A stretch of 64,000 nucleotides of DNA from Mobiluncus sp963511525 (lineage in GTDB: Bacteria > Actinomycetota > Actinomycetes > Actinomycetales > Actinomycetaceae), in assembly GCF_963511525.1 (NCBI RefSeq), contig NZ_CAUPIY010000001.1, forward strand, positions 1-64,000. Direction: 5' to 3'. Below the pieces are notes generated by a model that worked only from the letters and a program-made list of their open reading frames with translations, made no database searches and was not told the DNA's origin. The translations under genes and the position numbers were made by a program. Below, in pieces: positions 36,101-43,181 of this stretch. Within the stretch, counting starts at the first letter, position 1, and each line of letters opens with the position of its first letter.

Positions 36101-36433
36101 TTCGGGCTGGTGACAAAGGTTGCAGCCGAGCCGGGAACCGTTGCTGATGTGCTGGACAGTGGCACTTTCGTGGTGCTGGACACGGAAGTGACCGAGGAGC
36201 TGGAAGCGGAGGGCTACGCCCGCGATGCGATTCGCGCGGTGCAAGACGCTCGCAAGAACGCGGGTCTGGACGTGGCTGACCGGATTGACCTGACGCTGGG
36301 AGTCCCGGCCGATAAACTCGAATGGGTGAAGACCCACGAAGCTCTTATCGCCGGAGAAACCCTGGCCGTGTCCGTGAGGGTCAATCCTTCTAGCGGCAAG
36401 GAACTGGAAATCGTGGTCGCCAAACACGCCTAG
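33146..36433 (+). CDS. ileS: Isoleucyl-tRNA synthetase
   Basis: 1095 residues of the longer, actinobacterial/eukaryote-like IleRS type. HIGH-equivalent GLPHYGHLLTG lies near residue 65, the editing domain in the middle, the KMSKS motif in DDGRKMSKSLRN and a Cys pair in HCWRCRKPL. It charges tRNA-Ile. ATG 33146 with AAGGA 5 bases upstream is the start; upstream frame lies in the T-box. Long-type IleRS enzymes are often naturally mupirocin tolerant. The last 94 codons have a diverged second copy at 37389-37670. Confidence 0.97.
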   Translation: MSEKKRGFYPKHRDTSLDASPNFPSLETETLAFWAADHTFQASVDARPAGQDGSNEFVFYDGPPFANGLPHYGHLLTGYVKDIVGRYQTMQGRRVERRFGWDTHGLPAELEAERILGIEDKEQIEGPGGMGIEAFNQACRESVLKYTKEWEEYVTRQARWVDFENDYKTLDPTFMESVIWAFKTLYDKGLIYEGFKVLPYCWHDGTPLSNHELKMDDDIYQNRTDQTVTVGMRLRDTDEMVLIWTTTPWTLPSNLAVAVGEDIDYVRVTPTQGELQGQTVILAQARLAAYEKELGENPQVSAPFKGSELVGLEYYPIFDYFEQAKAVAIADGTADQPGHVGPGSKAWTIISADFVSTEDGTGLVHLAPAFGEDDMNVCATQQIGVVMPVDGNGVITGEVPDYAGKNVFEANRYIIADLRDETGPVATREARQRPYLVKVASYEHSYPHCWRCRKPLIYKAVSSWFVRVTEFRDRMVELNQQITWTPEHTKNGIFGHWLAGARDWSISRNRFWGSPIPVWKSDNPAYPRIDVYGSFAELERDFGVKIDNLHRPFIDELTRPNPDDPSGESTMRRVPEVLDCWFESGSMPYAQVHYPFENREWFETHYPGDFIVEYIGQTRGWFYTLHVLATALFDRPAFLNCISHGIVLGDDGRKMSKSLRNYPDVNEVFDKYGADAMRWFLMSSPVVSGGNLIVTDKGIRDTVRQTILPVWNAYYFFTLYAGTCQQGAGYEAKPVDVDDAASVNALPMMDRYLLSAARQLFHDLRTELDNFHIPEACEHVRQFTEVLNNWYIRISRQRFWDEDPAAFDVLYTVLEALMRAMAPLLPLIAEEVWRGLTGGRSVHLMDYPDWDDAVYDDALVDAMNEVRDVVSCAHALRKGANLRVRLPLSRLQVVAANPEALRDYTALIASEVNVKSVEVLGVAESGLQSSQELTLNPKAFAPEVRKLTSVLFQAQKSGQWHLDGDGVVFDGVELGGQPVRLTGEQFGLVTKVAAEPGTVADVLDSGTFVVLDTEVTEELEAEGYARDAIRAVQDARKNAGLDVADRIDLTLGVPADKLEWVKTHEALIAGETLAVSVRVNPSSGKELEIVVAKHA

Positions 36434-36459
36434 GCCTCGCGTTTCCCACGAATCAATAG

Positions 36460-36500
36460 CACCCTCGTGCGGCTTCCCGCGCGAGGGTTGCCTTTTAATT
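36460..36500 (+). terminator. Intrinsic terminator after ileS
   Basis: ACCCTCG (36461-36467) pairs with CGAGGGT (36482-36488), with GC-rich inner pairing, followed by TGCCTTTTAATTTT. Confidence 0.85.
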
Positions 36501-36528
36501 TTGGGCATAGATGATGAGCCAATCCTGA

Positions 36529-36693
36529 TTTTCCAAAGACAAAAGTGCTGATGCAAAGGGACAAATAACCTCTGAAGGTTTTGCTTTCACCAGCCCATCT
36601 GCGGCGGCAAGTTTTGTAGGCGGAGGAACTTTGAGTGGTAACGCTACCTGGAAAACGAATGAGGGAATCTTTTTGGGGCAGCTTCTAATATAA
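36529..36693 (+). pseudogene. Remnant of a DUF4357 C-terminal domain
   Basis: Fifty-four open codons with no plausible start, closed by TAA at 36691. Translation gives ADAKGQITSEGFAF, then TSPSAAASFVGGG and WKTNEGIFLGQLL. ADAKG..T.EGF is the lead-in and the SPSAAA..WK..G..L pattern is the core of DUF4357, usually at the end of GIY-YIG nuclease-like or restriction-associated proteins. A stop codon cuts the frame just upstream, and the two motifs look fused by a deletion. It is a leftover of a gene once in this island. Confidence 0.6.
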
Positions 36694-36710
36694 AGCTACC
36701 TAAGTGTGCT

Positions 36711-37124
36711 CTATGCGCGGGCGAGTTGGGAGACGCGGCCTTTGGTCAGGCCGAGAAGTTGTGCGATGTCTGCGACTTTGATGCCGTCGCGGCGCAGACG
36801 GCGCACCAACGAGGCTTGGTCTTCCTGGGCTTTGCGGGTGGCGATGGCGGCCTCGGCCTTTTCGCGGTTGGTGCGTTCCACGGCCTCGCCGACTTCACCA
36901 ACGGGGATCAGGCGGACCGGGGTTTTGGCCAATTCGGGGCGCTCCAGGAATTCCGCCCAGATGGAAACCAGGTCTGTGGCCATGAGTTGGGCCTCGGCCA
37001 GGGTGCGGCCTTGGGTGGCATGACGCTTGCCGTCGATTTCGACCTCGACCGCCCACCATTTGCCGCTGCGGGTGACTTCGGCGATGATTTCTTGATTCGT
37101 TGCTGTTTCAGTCATCGTTGCCAT
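36711..37124 (-). CDS. hicB: HicB-type antitoxin with C-terminal HTH
   Basis: 137 residues. N-terminal partial HicB fold (EIIAEVTRSGKWWAVEVEIDGKRHATQGRTLAEAQ), a charged linker, then a helix-turn-helix GIKVADIAQLLGLTKGRVSQL for operator binding. It should neutralise HicA and repress the operon. It overlaps hicA by 17 bases. Pairing with HicA is inferred from position, overlap and domain pattern. Confidence 0.87.
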   Translation of the reverse strand: MATMTETATNQEIIAEVTRSGKWWAVEVEIDGKRHATQGRTLAEAQLMATDLVSIWAEFLERPELAKTPVRLIPVGEVGEAVERTNREKAEAAIATRKAQEDQASLVRRLRRDGIKVADIAQLLGLTKGRVSQLARA

Positions 37125-37305
37125 TGCGGGCCTCCTTCAGGATGGTTTTAGCAGTTAGTTCGGACACTTCGCGATGTCGGGGGACGGCAATCATTTGCGG
37201 GCCGATAAAGGCTTTCGTGTGGCTGCCACCTTCAACAAGGGTGAAACTTTCGCCACGCTCCTTGGCGATTTGCTCTAGGCGTTTTAAAAGTTCACGTCGC
37301 TTCAC
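37108..37305 (-). CDS. hicA: HicA-type mRNA interferase toxin
   Basis: 65 residues with a dsRBD-like HicA fold; the catalytic His lies in EGGSHTKAFIG and the second conserved element is VPRHREVSELTAKTILKEA. HicA cleaves mRNA when not bound by HicB. GTG start at 37305. The region just upstream has GTTTA-N6-TAAAC (37313-37328) that could be an operator, and a -10 like TAAACT 6 bases before the GTG, hinting at another leaderless transcript. Confidence 0.88.
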   Translation of the reverse strand: MKRRELLKRLEQIAKERGESFTLVEGGSHTKAFIGPQMIAVPRHREVSELTAKTILKEARNGNDD

Positions 37306-37388
37306 AAGACTAGTTTAGCGTAGTAAACCAAGTAGGTAAACAGACTCAAACCTACATGTAACTAGACATGGGCTATTGAAACAAGTTG

Positions 37389-37670
37389 ATGGACAGTGGC
37401 ACTTATGTGGTGCTGGACACCGAAGTGACCGTGGAGCTGGAAGCGGAAGGCTACGCCCGATATGCAATTCGCGCGGTGCAGGACGCTCGTAAGAACGCGG
37501 GTCTGGACGTGGCTGACTGGATTGACCTGACGCAAGGAGTCCCGGCAGCTTGTGTGGCTTGGGTGCAGAGCCACCGTGATTTTATTGCTACGGAAACGCT
37601 GTCACTAGGAGTGGAAATCCATGAGATTGAGGGGACACAGCTAGAGGTCACGGTTTCAAAGCACAGCTAG
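37389..37670 (+). pseudogene. Second copy of the 3' end of ileS (94 codons)
   Basis: Colinear with the last 282 bases of ileS (36152-36433), no gaps, same stop position. The first ~53 codons are close to identical (MDSGTYVVLDTEVT against LDSGTFVVLDTEVT), but the last ~40 are strongly diverged at both DNA and protein level. It has no start of its own that would make a synthetase and lacks all catalytic parts. Changes such as D to Y, R to W and L to Q suggest loss of constraint or a different source. It closes an insertion that carries hicAB. Confidence 0.85.
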
Positions 37671-37781
37671 TACATCTGACCTGAGCGGTCACCTAACGAG
37701 CAGCGATAGGCTGCGGGGAGGGGCATGGTATAGAGATTAATCACCTATACTACATGGTGTTGCTCATGATAAAGTATTATC

Positions 37782-38420
37782 ATGTGGCGGATAATTATGG
37801 TTCTGTTGGCTGGGGTATGTAGCCTATTTATTCTTGCTTCGCCGGAATCGTATATTCAGGGCTCAACTCCGTCTAGCAGGCCTACCGAATTGCGCATTGA
37901 AATTGTGGGTAAGATAGTGGCGGATAACTATCTATATTCATTTTACAATCCCGGAGTAATAATGAAGCAGTTCGATTCAGTCTCCGCGGAAGCGAGCAGC
38001 AAGCTGCAAGCTCGAAAGGCTGTTTTTGATCGCCAACAGAGCTATTTTGACTCTAAGTTCGACTCGCTAAATTCCTCGATAAAGGTATCATATCGGCGCT
38101 ATTTGAGTAACATTTACTTTGTAACATTAATCGCTGATTACAGGTATATATCCGATGGGTATGTTTCTCGCGAAAAAAGTAATATCAATATGAAAATCAC
38201 CAATTATCACAATGTCTTCAGTTTGGAGTATATATCGTCTGACGACACCTTTGATGAGATGACATTTCAAGATAATAATTTTGCCCCAAAATCACCTCAG
38301 GAATATAAAGAAATAGCTGATAAATATATTAGAGATTTGGATATTACTTGTTTAACTATGTGTAACAACTCAGATAATTACATGCTGCCTGTGCGTGAGA
38401 TGCGGGTTTTAATCCGATGA
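37782..38420 (+). CDS. Exported orphan protein, low GC
   Basis: 212 residues not matched to any family I know. An N-terminal hydrophobic segment (MWRIIMVLLAGVCSLFILAS) reads as a signal peptide or anchor; the rest is polar and rich in Tyr, Ser, Asn and Asp. Base composition is clearly more AT-rich than ileS or the genes after 39.5 kb, suggesting acquisition. A cysteine pair occurs near the end in ITCLTMCNN. ATG 37782 is the first start; ATG 37797 is an alternative. No neighbours in the same direction within 170 bases. Confidence 0.6.
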   Translation: MWRIIMVLLAGVCSLFILASPESYIQGSTPSSRPTELRIEIVGKIVADNYLYSFYNPGVIMKQFDSVSAEASSKLQARKAVFDRQQSYFDSKFDSLNSSIKVSYRRYLSNIYFVTLIADYRYISDGYVSREKSNINMKITNYHNVFSLEYISSDDTFDEMTFQDNNFAPKSPQEYKEIADKYIRDLDITCLTMCNNSDNYMLPVREMRVLIR

Positions 38421-38558
38421 AGTTGCTGCTTTGGCTTCACGCTTCGTAATCCCTCGACTCTGAGCCCTCTGTAGTGCTGCCGTACTGAAATCTGTCTGCG
38501 AGGTATCAATTCGCGTTGCTTTTGTTACCGCGAATGTAAACTAACCGCGTCAGCGCTA

Positions 38559-38596
38559 TTGCGAAGATTTAGAGGATGTTCTATCATGTAGAACAT
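38559..38596 (+). promoter_or_regulatory. Promoter and operator of phd-vapC, start-codon overlapping
   Basis: TTGCGA (38559-38564), 17 bases, TATCAT (38582-38587). The perfect inverted repeat ATGTTCTA-TCATG-TAGAACAT (38576-38596) spans the -10 and the first bases of the phd ATG (38595). Transcription would start at the ATG, so the message looks leaderless and the antitoxin operator also covers the start. Confidence 0.75.
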
Positions 38597-38870
38597 GGTG
38601 ACGGTAGGATTGCGCGAACTTGGACAAAATGCGTCTCAAGTCCTGAAACAGGTCCAGGACGGAGAAAGCGTCGTGGTTACGGATCGACGACGTCCTATTG
38701 CCAAAATTGTGGCTTTGCAAACGAGCCCCCTCGAACAGATGAAAGACGCCGGATTGGTGCGTCCGGCGCTGCGTTCTTGGCGGGAGGTACCCGCAGTGCC
38801 TGAATCTGGTGAAACAGCACCGACTCCGACCGACATTTTGCGGCAAATGCGTGAATCGGAGCGATATTGA
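38595..38870 (+). CDS. Phd/YefM-family antitoxin
   Basis: 91 residues: N-terminal Phd DNA-binding fold (VGLRELGQNASQVLKQVQDGESVVVTDRRRPIAKIV) and an extended C-terminal tail (from about residue 48) that should wrap the toxin. It likely represses its own operon at the palindrome overlapping its start. Stop overlaps the toxin ATG as TGATG. Confidence 0.9.
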   Translation: MVTVGLRELGQNASQVLKQVQDGESVVVTDRRRPIAKIVALQTSPLEQMKDAGLVRPALRSWREVPAVPESGETAPTPTDILRQMRESERY

Positions 38871-39265
38871 TGGCCTACTACGTGGACACCTCCGGGCTGG
38901 CTAAAGCCATACACAAAGAACCCGAAAGCGATGCTTTTAACGAGTGGATGCTGGAACATGATTCGCAAGTGTATTGTTCAGATTTAGTCAGAGTGGAATT
39001 GATGCGGGTGGCGGGCAAGCTCGGTGAAAATGCCAGATTACAAGCCCGATCCATCATCTCCGCAATTTCCTTGATTGCCATCAGTCCCGCAATATGTGAT
39101 GCCGCAGGCCTGTTGGAACCCAGCAATGTGCGCAGTCTCGATGCTATTCACCTGGCAACCGCTCTAGTGTTGGGGGACGGCCTAGAGGGATTGCTGACTT
39201 ACGACGAGAGGATGTCTAACGCTGCAAGAGAGTTAGGTATCCGCTCATTCGCCCCGGGCTGGTGA
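38870..39265 (+). CDS. vapC: VapC-type PIN-domain ribonuclease toxin
   Basis: 131 residues. PIN acidic residues are visible in YVDTSGLAK, RVELMRV, SLDAIHLATAL and LTYDERM, the four-acid metal site. VapC toxins cleave tRNA or rRNA unless bound by the antitoxin. ATG 38870 overlaps the phd stop, giving coupled translation. About 290 bases without a recognised gene follow, up to the kinase-phosphatase gene; they are AT-rich around 39340-39460 and show no clear signal. Confidence 0.92.
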   Translation: MAYYVDTSGLAKAIHKEPESDAFNEWMLEHDSQVYCSDLVRVELMRVAGKLGENARLQARSIISAISLIAISPAICDAAGLLEPSNVRSLDAIHLATALVLGDGLEGLLTYDERMSNAARELGIRSFAPGW

Positions 39266-39559
39266 GTAACGACTGAATTCGCGTGGTTTCAAGGGGGTTT
39301 ATCAGCGAGAATGTGTAGCTTGGCACAAACAGTCGTGAGGAACAGCAGACATAAAAAGCTAAAGAAAATTTCAAATTAAAGCAAGAGCAATATAAATCTC
39401 AACCGGGGTAAGTTAAGTGTTTGTAAAAAACGCTGAGAATCTGATAGAAATGGATGTAAGAGGAGCCTCATCTAGGTGGAGGCCGGAGTCAGAGGAATTC
39501 CGGCATTCTGTCTAAAATCCCGAGAGAACGAGGCGAAAACACGCGAAAGTGGCGGAGAG

Positions 39560-40810
39560 ATGCGCAAACTTTTTATACTTTATGGCCCGCAGGGGGCCGG
39601 CAAAACGACGTTTGTGCAGGAAAATAAGCTCGAAGAGTTTTCCGTCAGCGCTGATGAAGTGCGCCGTATGTTTTCCCGCTATGTTCCCGCTCTCGATGGC
39701 GACAAGGTCTTAATCGCCGGGGAGCATTTGCAGCGTTTGACCCGCCGCATTGTGCAAGAACAAGCTGATAACTTGATGTTTCTGGGCTCTCCGGTCATCA
39801 TCGATGCGGTCAACGCCTCGCCCCGCTCTCGTTCGCAGTGGGAAGCGCTGGCGGATTCTCACGGCTACGACGTCTTAGCGGTGGACTTTACCCAGGTTAG
39901 CCGGGAGGAATTGCTGTCCCGTAACCTCAAACGCGGGGGAGACCGGATTCCTGATATTGAGTCATTCTTGGATCGCTTCGATTCTGTTCCGCCGCCGCAG
40001 ACCATCACCCCGGCGCAGATGCTGGATTGTTTTAAAACTTGTCAGGTTGACCTGGGCAATCGGCCGGTGCGAGTGGTTGGCGATGTGCAGTCCTGCGGGG
40101 GCGCCTTGGAACAGGCTGTGGCAGAACTGGGCACTCCGGATGCCAAGTGGATTTTTGTGGGAGACCTGTTTGACCGCGGCCCCGATGCCGGAAAAGTTTG
40201 GAAAATCCTGCGCTCCGTAGACAACGTGGTGATCACCGGAAACCATGAGAAATCCCTTTTGAACGCCTTGAAAGGACGAGGCACCAAGAGCGCCACCGAG
40301 GAATCTGTGAAACAGTTACTGACCGCTGGCGCGACCCGCCAACAACTCGAAGACTGGTATCGTTCCACCGTGCCGTTCTATGACTTCCGAGTCGGGGGGA
40401 CGCCCGCCACACCCTCAGTTTCCGATGCTCCGGGAACGAAATCTGGACCGGAGAAGCGCCCGGGAGCTCGCGAATATTTTGTATCCCACGGCGGGATATA
40501 TCCCGAAACCATCCGCGAAATCCGCCGCACCGGTTATTGTGATTTGCCTGATGATTACTTTATCTTCGGGGTGGGAACTCGCGCCAACACCTACCGGCGG
40601 CGCTACGAGTTCAAAAATTTCCCTGAAATGGGGGACCATGAAATCGTCCAACTGCACGGTCATCGCAACGAAAGCCGAGAAAACTTTGTGAATCCCGGGG
40701 TCATCGACCTCGAATCCGGGGTGGAAAAGGACGGTTGGCTTTCGGTTTACGCTATCGATGGCGTTACCGGTGAGGGCCAGATTCACAAGTACCGCGAGCC
40801 GCGGGACTGA
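39560..40810 (+). CDS. Two-domain polynucleotide kinase-phosphatase (end-healing enzyme)
   Basis: 416 residues. N-terminal P-loop kinase (1-155): Walker A YGPQGAGKTTF, VSADEVRRMF, IIDAVNASPRSRS and a lid-like LLSRNLKRGGDRIP. C-terminal calcineurin-type phosphoesterase (170-410): GDVQSCGGAL, VGDLFDRGPDAG, ITGNHEKSL, SHGG and LHGHRN, the metal-site series of ApaH-like enzymes (Gln in place of His in motif I, as in some ApaH proteins). The kinase-then-phosphatase order is that of bacterial Pnkp, but the ligase/adenylyltransferase part is missing. It could heal 5'-OH and 2',3'-cyclic phosphate RNA ends. GGAGAG precedes ATG 39560. Confidence 0.8.
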   Translation: MRKLFILYGPQGAGKTTFVQENKLEEFSVSADEVRRMFSRYVPALDGDKVLIAGEHLQRLTRRIVQEQADNLMFLGSPVIIDAVNASPRSRSQWEALADSHGYDVLAVDFTQVSREELLSRNLKRGGDRIPDIESFLDRFDSVPPPQTITPAQMLDCFKTCQVDLGNRPVRVVGDVQSCGGALEQAVAELGTPDAKWIFVGDLFDRGPDAGKVWKILRSVDNVVITGNHEKSLLNALKGRGTKSATEESVKQLLTAGATRQQLEDWYRSTVPFYDFRVGGTPATPSVSDAPGTKSGPEKRPGAREYFVSHGGIYPETIREIRRTGYCDLPDDYFIFGVGTRANTYRRRYEFKNFPEMGDHEIVQLHGHRNESRENFVNPGVIDLESGVEKDGWLSVYAIDGVTGEGQIHKYREPRD

Positions 40811-40855
40811 TGACCGCAATACGCCGGTGATTCCAGTCAGAAGCCCGGGAAACGT

Positions 40856-41752
40856 TTATTTCGCGCCGTTTACGTGGTCGGGGTGCGATCCAGTGCGGCC
40901 CGCCTCACCACGATCCAGACTGTCGAGAGCCGCTCGCGCGGGCGCATCCAACTCAAACTCCAGCACGGCAAAGTTCTCCCGCATCCGCTCAACATGATTC
41001 GACTTTGGGATGACCACGTCCCCGCGCTCAAGAGCCCAACGCAACACGACTTGAGCCGGGGTCCACCCCAGGCGTTTGGCGGTCTCAATCAAAACCGGGG
41101 TGTCAAAGAACCGACCCCGCGCCAGGGGAGACCAGGCCTCAATGACCCCGCCATGTGCTTTGGTGAATTCCCTAACCGCGTTATTGGCAAACCACGGGTG
41201 TGCCTCGACCTGGTTGACCTGCGGAAAAATCCCCGTCTCAGCCAGCAGTCGCTGCAGATGCGAAACTTCAAAGTTCGACACCCCCACGTGACGGGCTCGC
41301 CCATCCGCCACGAACTCTTGCAACACCCGCCACAAACCGGGATAGTCCCCGCCGTAAGCCTCGGGCATCGGCCAGTGAATGAGGAACAAATCCACGTAAT
41401 CGGTTTGCAGACGCTGCAATGACTCGGCAAAAGTGCGGCGGGCCACATCGGGCTCGTGATGGGGATTGTTCAGTTTAGTGGTTAAGAAGAACTCGCTGCG
41501 CGCGATTCCCGATGCCCGCAGGGCCGCGCCAACTTCCGCTTCGTTTCCATACATTTGGGCGGTATCAATGTGCCGATACCCCACTTCCACCGCGTTCTCC
41601 ACGATTTCTTGGGCATTTTCGGGAGCAATTTTATAGGTGCCGAAACCCAGTTGAGGAATTCTCGCGACCGGGGAACCTGAGATGTCGTCGCCGCACCCGA
41701 GGGGAAGCAACGGAACCCCAAAACTGTCCACTACGGCTTGTGACTGCGTCAT
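40856..41752 (-). CDS. Aldo/keto reductase (2,5-diketogluconate reductase type)
   Basis: 298 residues, (beta/alpha)8 fold. AKR signatures: GFGTYKI, the catalytic DTAQMYGNEAEVG with Tyr, LFLIHWPMP with the active His, and IPKSNHVERMREN for NADPH binding. Reduces aldehydes, ketones or keto-sugars with NADPH. It lies 46 bases after an MFS gene on the same strand, suggesting a sugar or keto-acid uptake and reduction unit. Substrate not predictable. Confidence 0.93.
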   Translation of the reverse strand: MTQSQAVVDSFGVPLLPLGCGDDISGSPVARIPQLGFGTYKIAPENAQEIVENAVEVGYRHIDTAQMYGNEAEVGAALRASGIARSEFFLTTKLNNPHHEPDVARRTFAESLQRLQTDYVDLFLIHWPMPEAYGGDYPGLWRVLQEFVADGRARHVGVSNFEVSHLQRLLAETGIFPQVNQVEAHPWFANNAVREFTKAHGGVIEAWSPLARGRFFDTPVLIETAKRLGWTPAQVVLRWALERGDVVIPKSNHVERMRENFAVLEFELDAPARAALDSLDRGEAGRTGSHPDHVNGAK

Positions 41753-41798
41753 TTTCCCTCCATTCTGGCGGCGGTGCCGCTTGAGAAACGAGACCCGA

Positions 41799-43136
41799 TT
41801 ACTCTACCGATTTGACCTTGTATATCATCAGCCCGCCAATCACAAACATCACGGCCATAGCGCTGAACAAGACCGTGTAGCCCACGGAATAGCTGGCGAT
41901 GAGAACAATTAACGGAACTCCAAAAATGGGGGCTAACACCTGCGGGAGGGTCGCGGAAATGTTTAAAACACCGAGGTCACGACCGGAATCGTCAGTGGGA
42001 GGAAGGACTCGGGTGGTAATCGCAAAAGTTACCGTGATGAAAATACCCTGGCCAATCCCAATAAAGACCGCAGCGAGAATCGTCCAAGTCCAAGTTTGCA
42101 AGAACGCAAGGATGAGGCTGCCAATCGCCATGGTGACTGAGGAAATGAAGATGAGCCGGCGGTACTTCATCAGATAGTCGGCGACAAAACCGATGATGAA
42201 GGCGCTAATCATGGTGAGCACCGCATAAATCGTGGACAAAATCAGGACACCTGTAGTCGGATTCGGGTAATGCAGCACATCTTCGAGGTAATACAGCAGG
42301 TAAAGCGTTATCGTCATGAAAGGTATGAACATCAGGAGTCGCGAGAGCCAAGTCCAGATGAAATCCGGGTATTTGCGCGGCGGAACCCAGAATCGCTGGA
42401 AAAACTTTTTGATGGGGATCGGGTCTCGGCGAGCACCGAGGAAACGGTCGTTGGAGTTCCACAAGTAGGGGGTCACACAGATGGTCAGTAGCAACACTAA
42501 GACAACGTAGGCTGCCACGATGCCCATGTAGTTGCTGATGAAGTTCGTACAAAGGGCAGCCAATCCCACCCCAATCAAAGACCCTAGGGTCTGACCAGCT
42601 CCCAACCAGCCGCCCATTTCGCCGCGGTACTCAATCCTGACAGAATCGTTCGGAATGGCGCTGGTAGCGATAAATGCGGCGTTTAGCGCCGCCTGGGTCA
42701 AGACCCACGTTCCCGCCAAAGACGCGGGACACCACGACAAAGTCAAGCCTGCGAGCGCGAAAACTCCACATAAAACCCCGCCCAAGACCCAAGGCGCCCG
42801 GCGTCCGTATTTTGAGTAAGTCCGGTCAGACAGCGCTCCGAAAATGGGAGCGGCAATCATCGCCATGAATGCCCCGCAGCCGGTAACTACGGATAGCACA
42901 ATTTCCTTTTGGTCGTTAGCTATCATCGAGGCTTGCAGGCCGATGAGCAGCTGAATGGGGGCAAATAAACAGGCATAAATGCCGACCTGAGTCAGCAGGA
43001 GGGCGAATTTCCACCTGGTAGTGGGGATTTCCAGCGGTTCAATGGTCTCCTTCTTGGCATGAAAAATGCCGGGATTCCAGGAACGCGGCCACCGACGTGG
43101 TCCTTGCGTAGCGGGGGTCAGATCCGGAGAGTTCAC
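41799..43136 (-). CDS. MFS transporter
   Basis: 445 residues, twelve predicted helices. The loop 2-3 motif reads GALSDRTYSKYGRRAPWVLGG, as in the sugar-type (SLC45/GPH-like) carriers, and the N-terminal ~40 residues are cytosolic. Between a second MFS gene and the aldo/keto reductase gene, all minus strand with ~45-base gaps, so a three-gene operon is likely. A sugar or polyol substrate is an inference from the motif. Confidence 0.88.
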   Translation of the reverse strand: MNSPDLTPATQGPRRWPRSWNPGIFHAKKETIEPLEIPTTRWKFALLLTQVGIYACLFAPIQLLIGLQASMIANDQKEIVLSVVTGCGAFMAMIAAPIFGALSDRTYSKYGRRAPWVLGGVLCGVFALAGLTLSWCPASLAGTWVLTQAALNAAFIATSAIPNDSVRIEYRGEMGGWLGAGQTLGSLIGVGLAALCTNFISNYMGIVAAYVVLVLLLTICVTPYLWNSNDRFLGARRDPIPIKKFFQRFWVPPRKYPDFIWTWLSRLLMFIPFMTITLYLLYYLEDVLHYPNPTTGVLILSTIYAVLTMISAFIIGFVADYLMKYRRLIFISSVTMAIGSLILAFLQTWTWTILAAVFIGIGQGIFITVTFAITTRVLPPTDDSGRDLGVLNISATLPQVLAPIFGVPLIVLIASYSVGYTVLFSAMAVMFVIGGLMIYKVKSVE

Positions 43137-43181
43137 GCGTTAAGCCTAACGTTAAAACATCTAATTTCTGGGTGAGTTTGG

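Noticed and set aside
37389..37670. A small independent gene starting at the ATG in the ileS copy.
   Set aside because: It aligns without gaps to the end of ileS and has no promoter or ribosome site that I can see; a gene remnant is simpler, though expression is not excluded.
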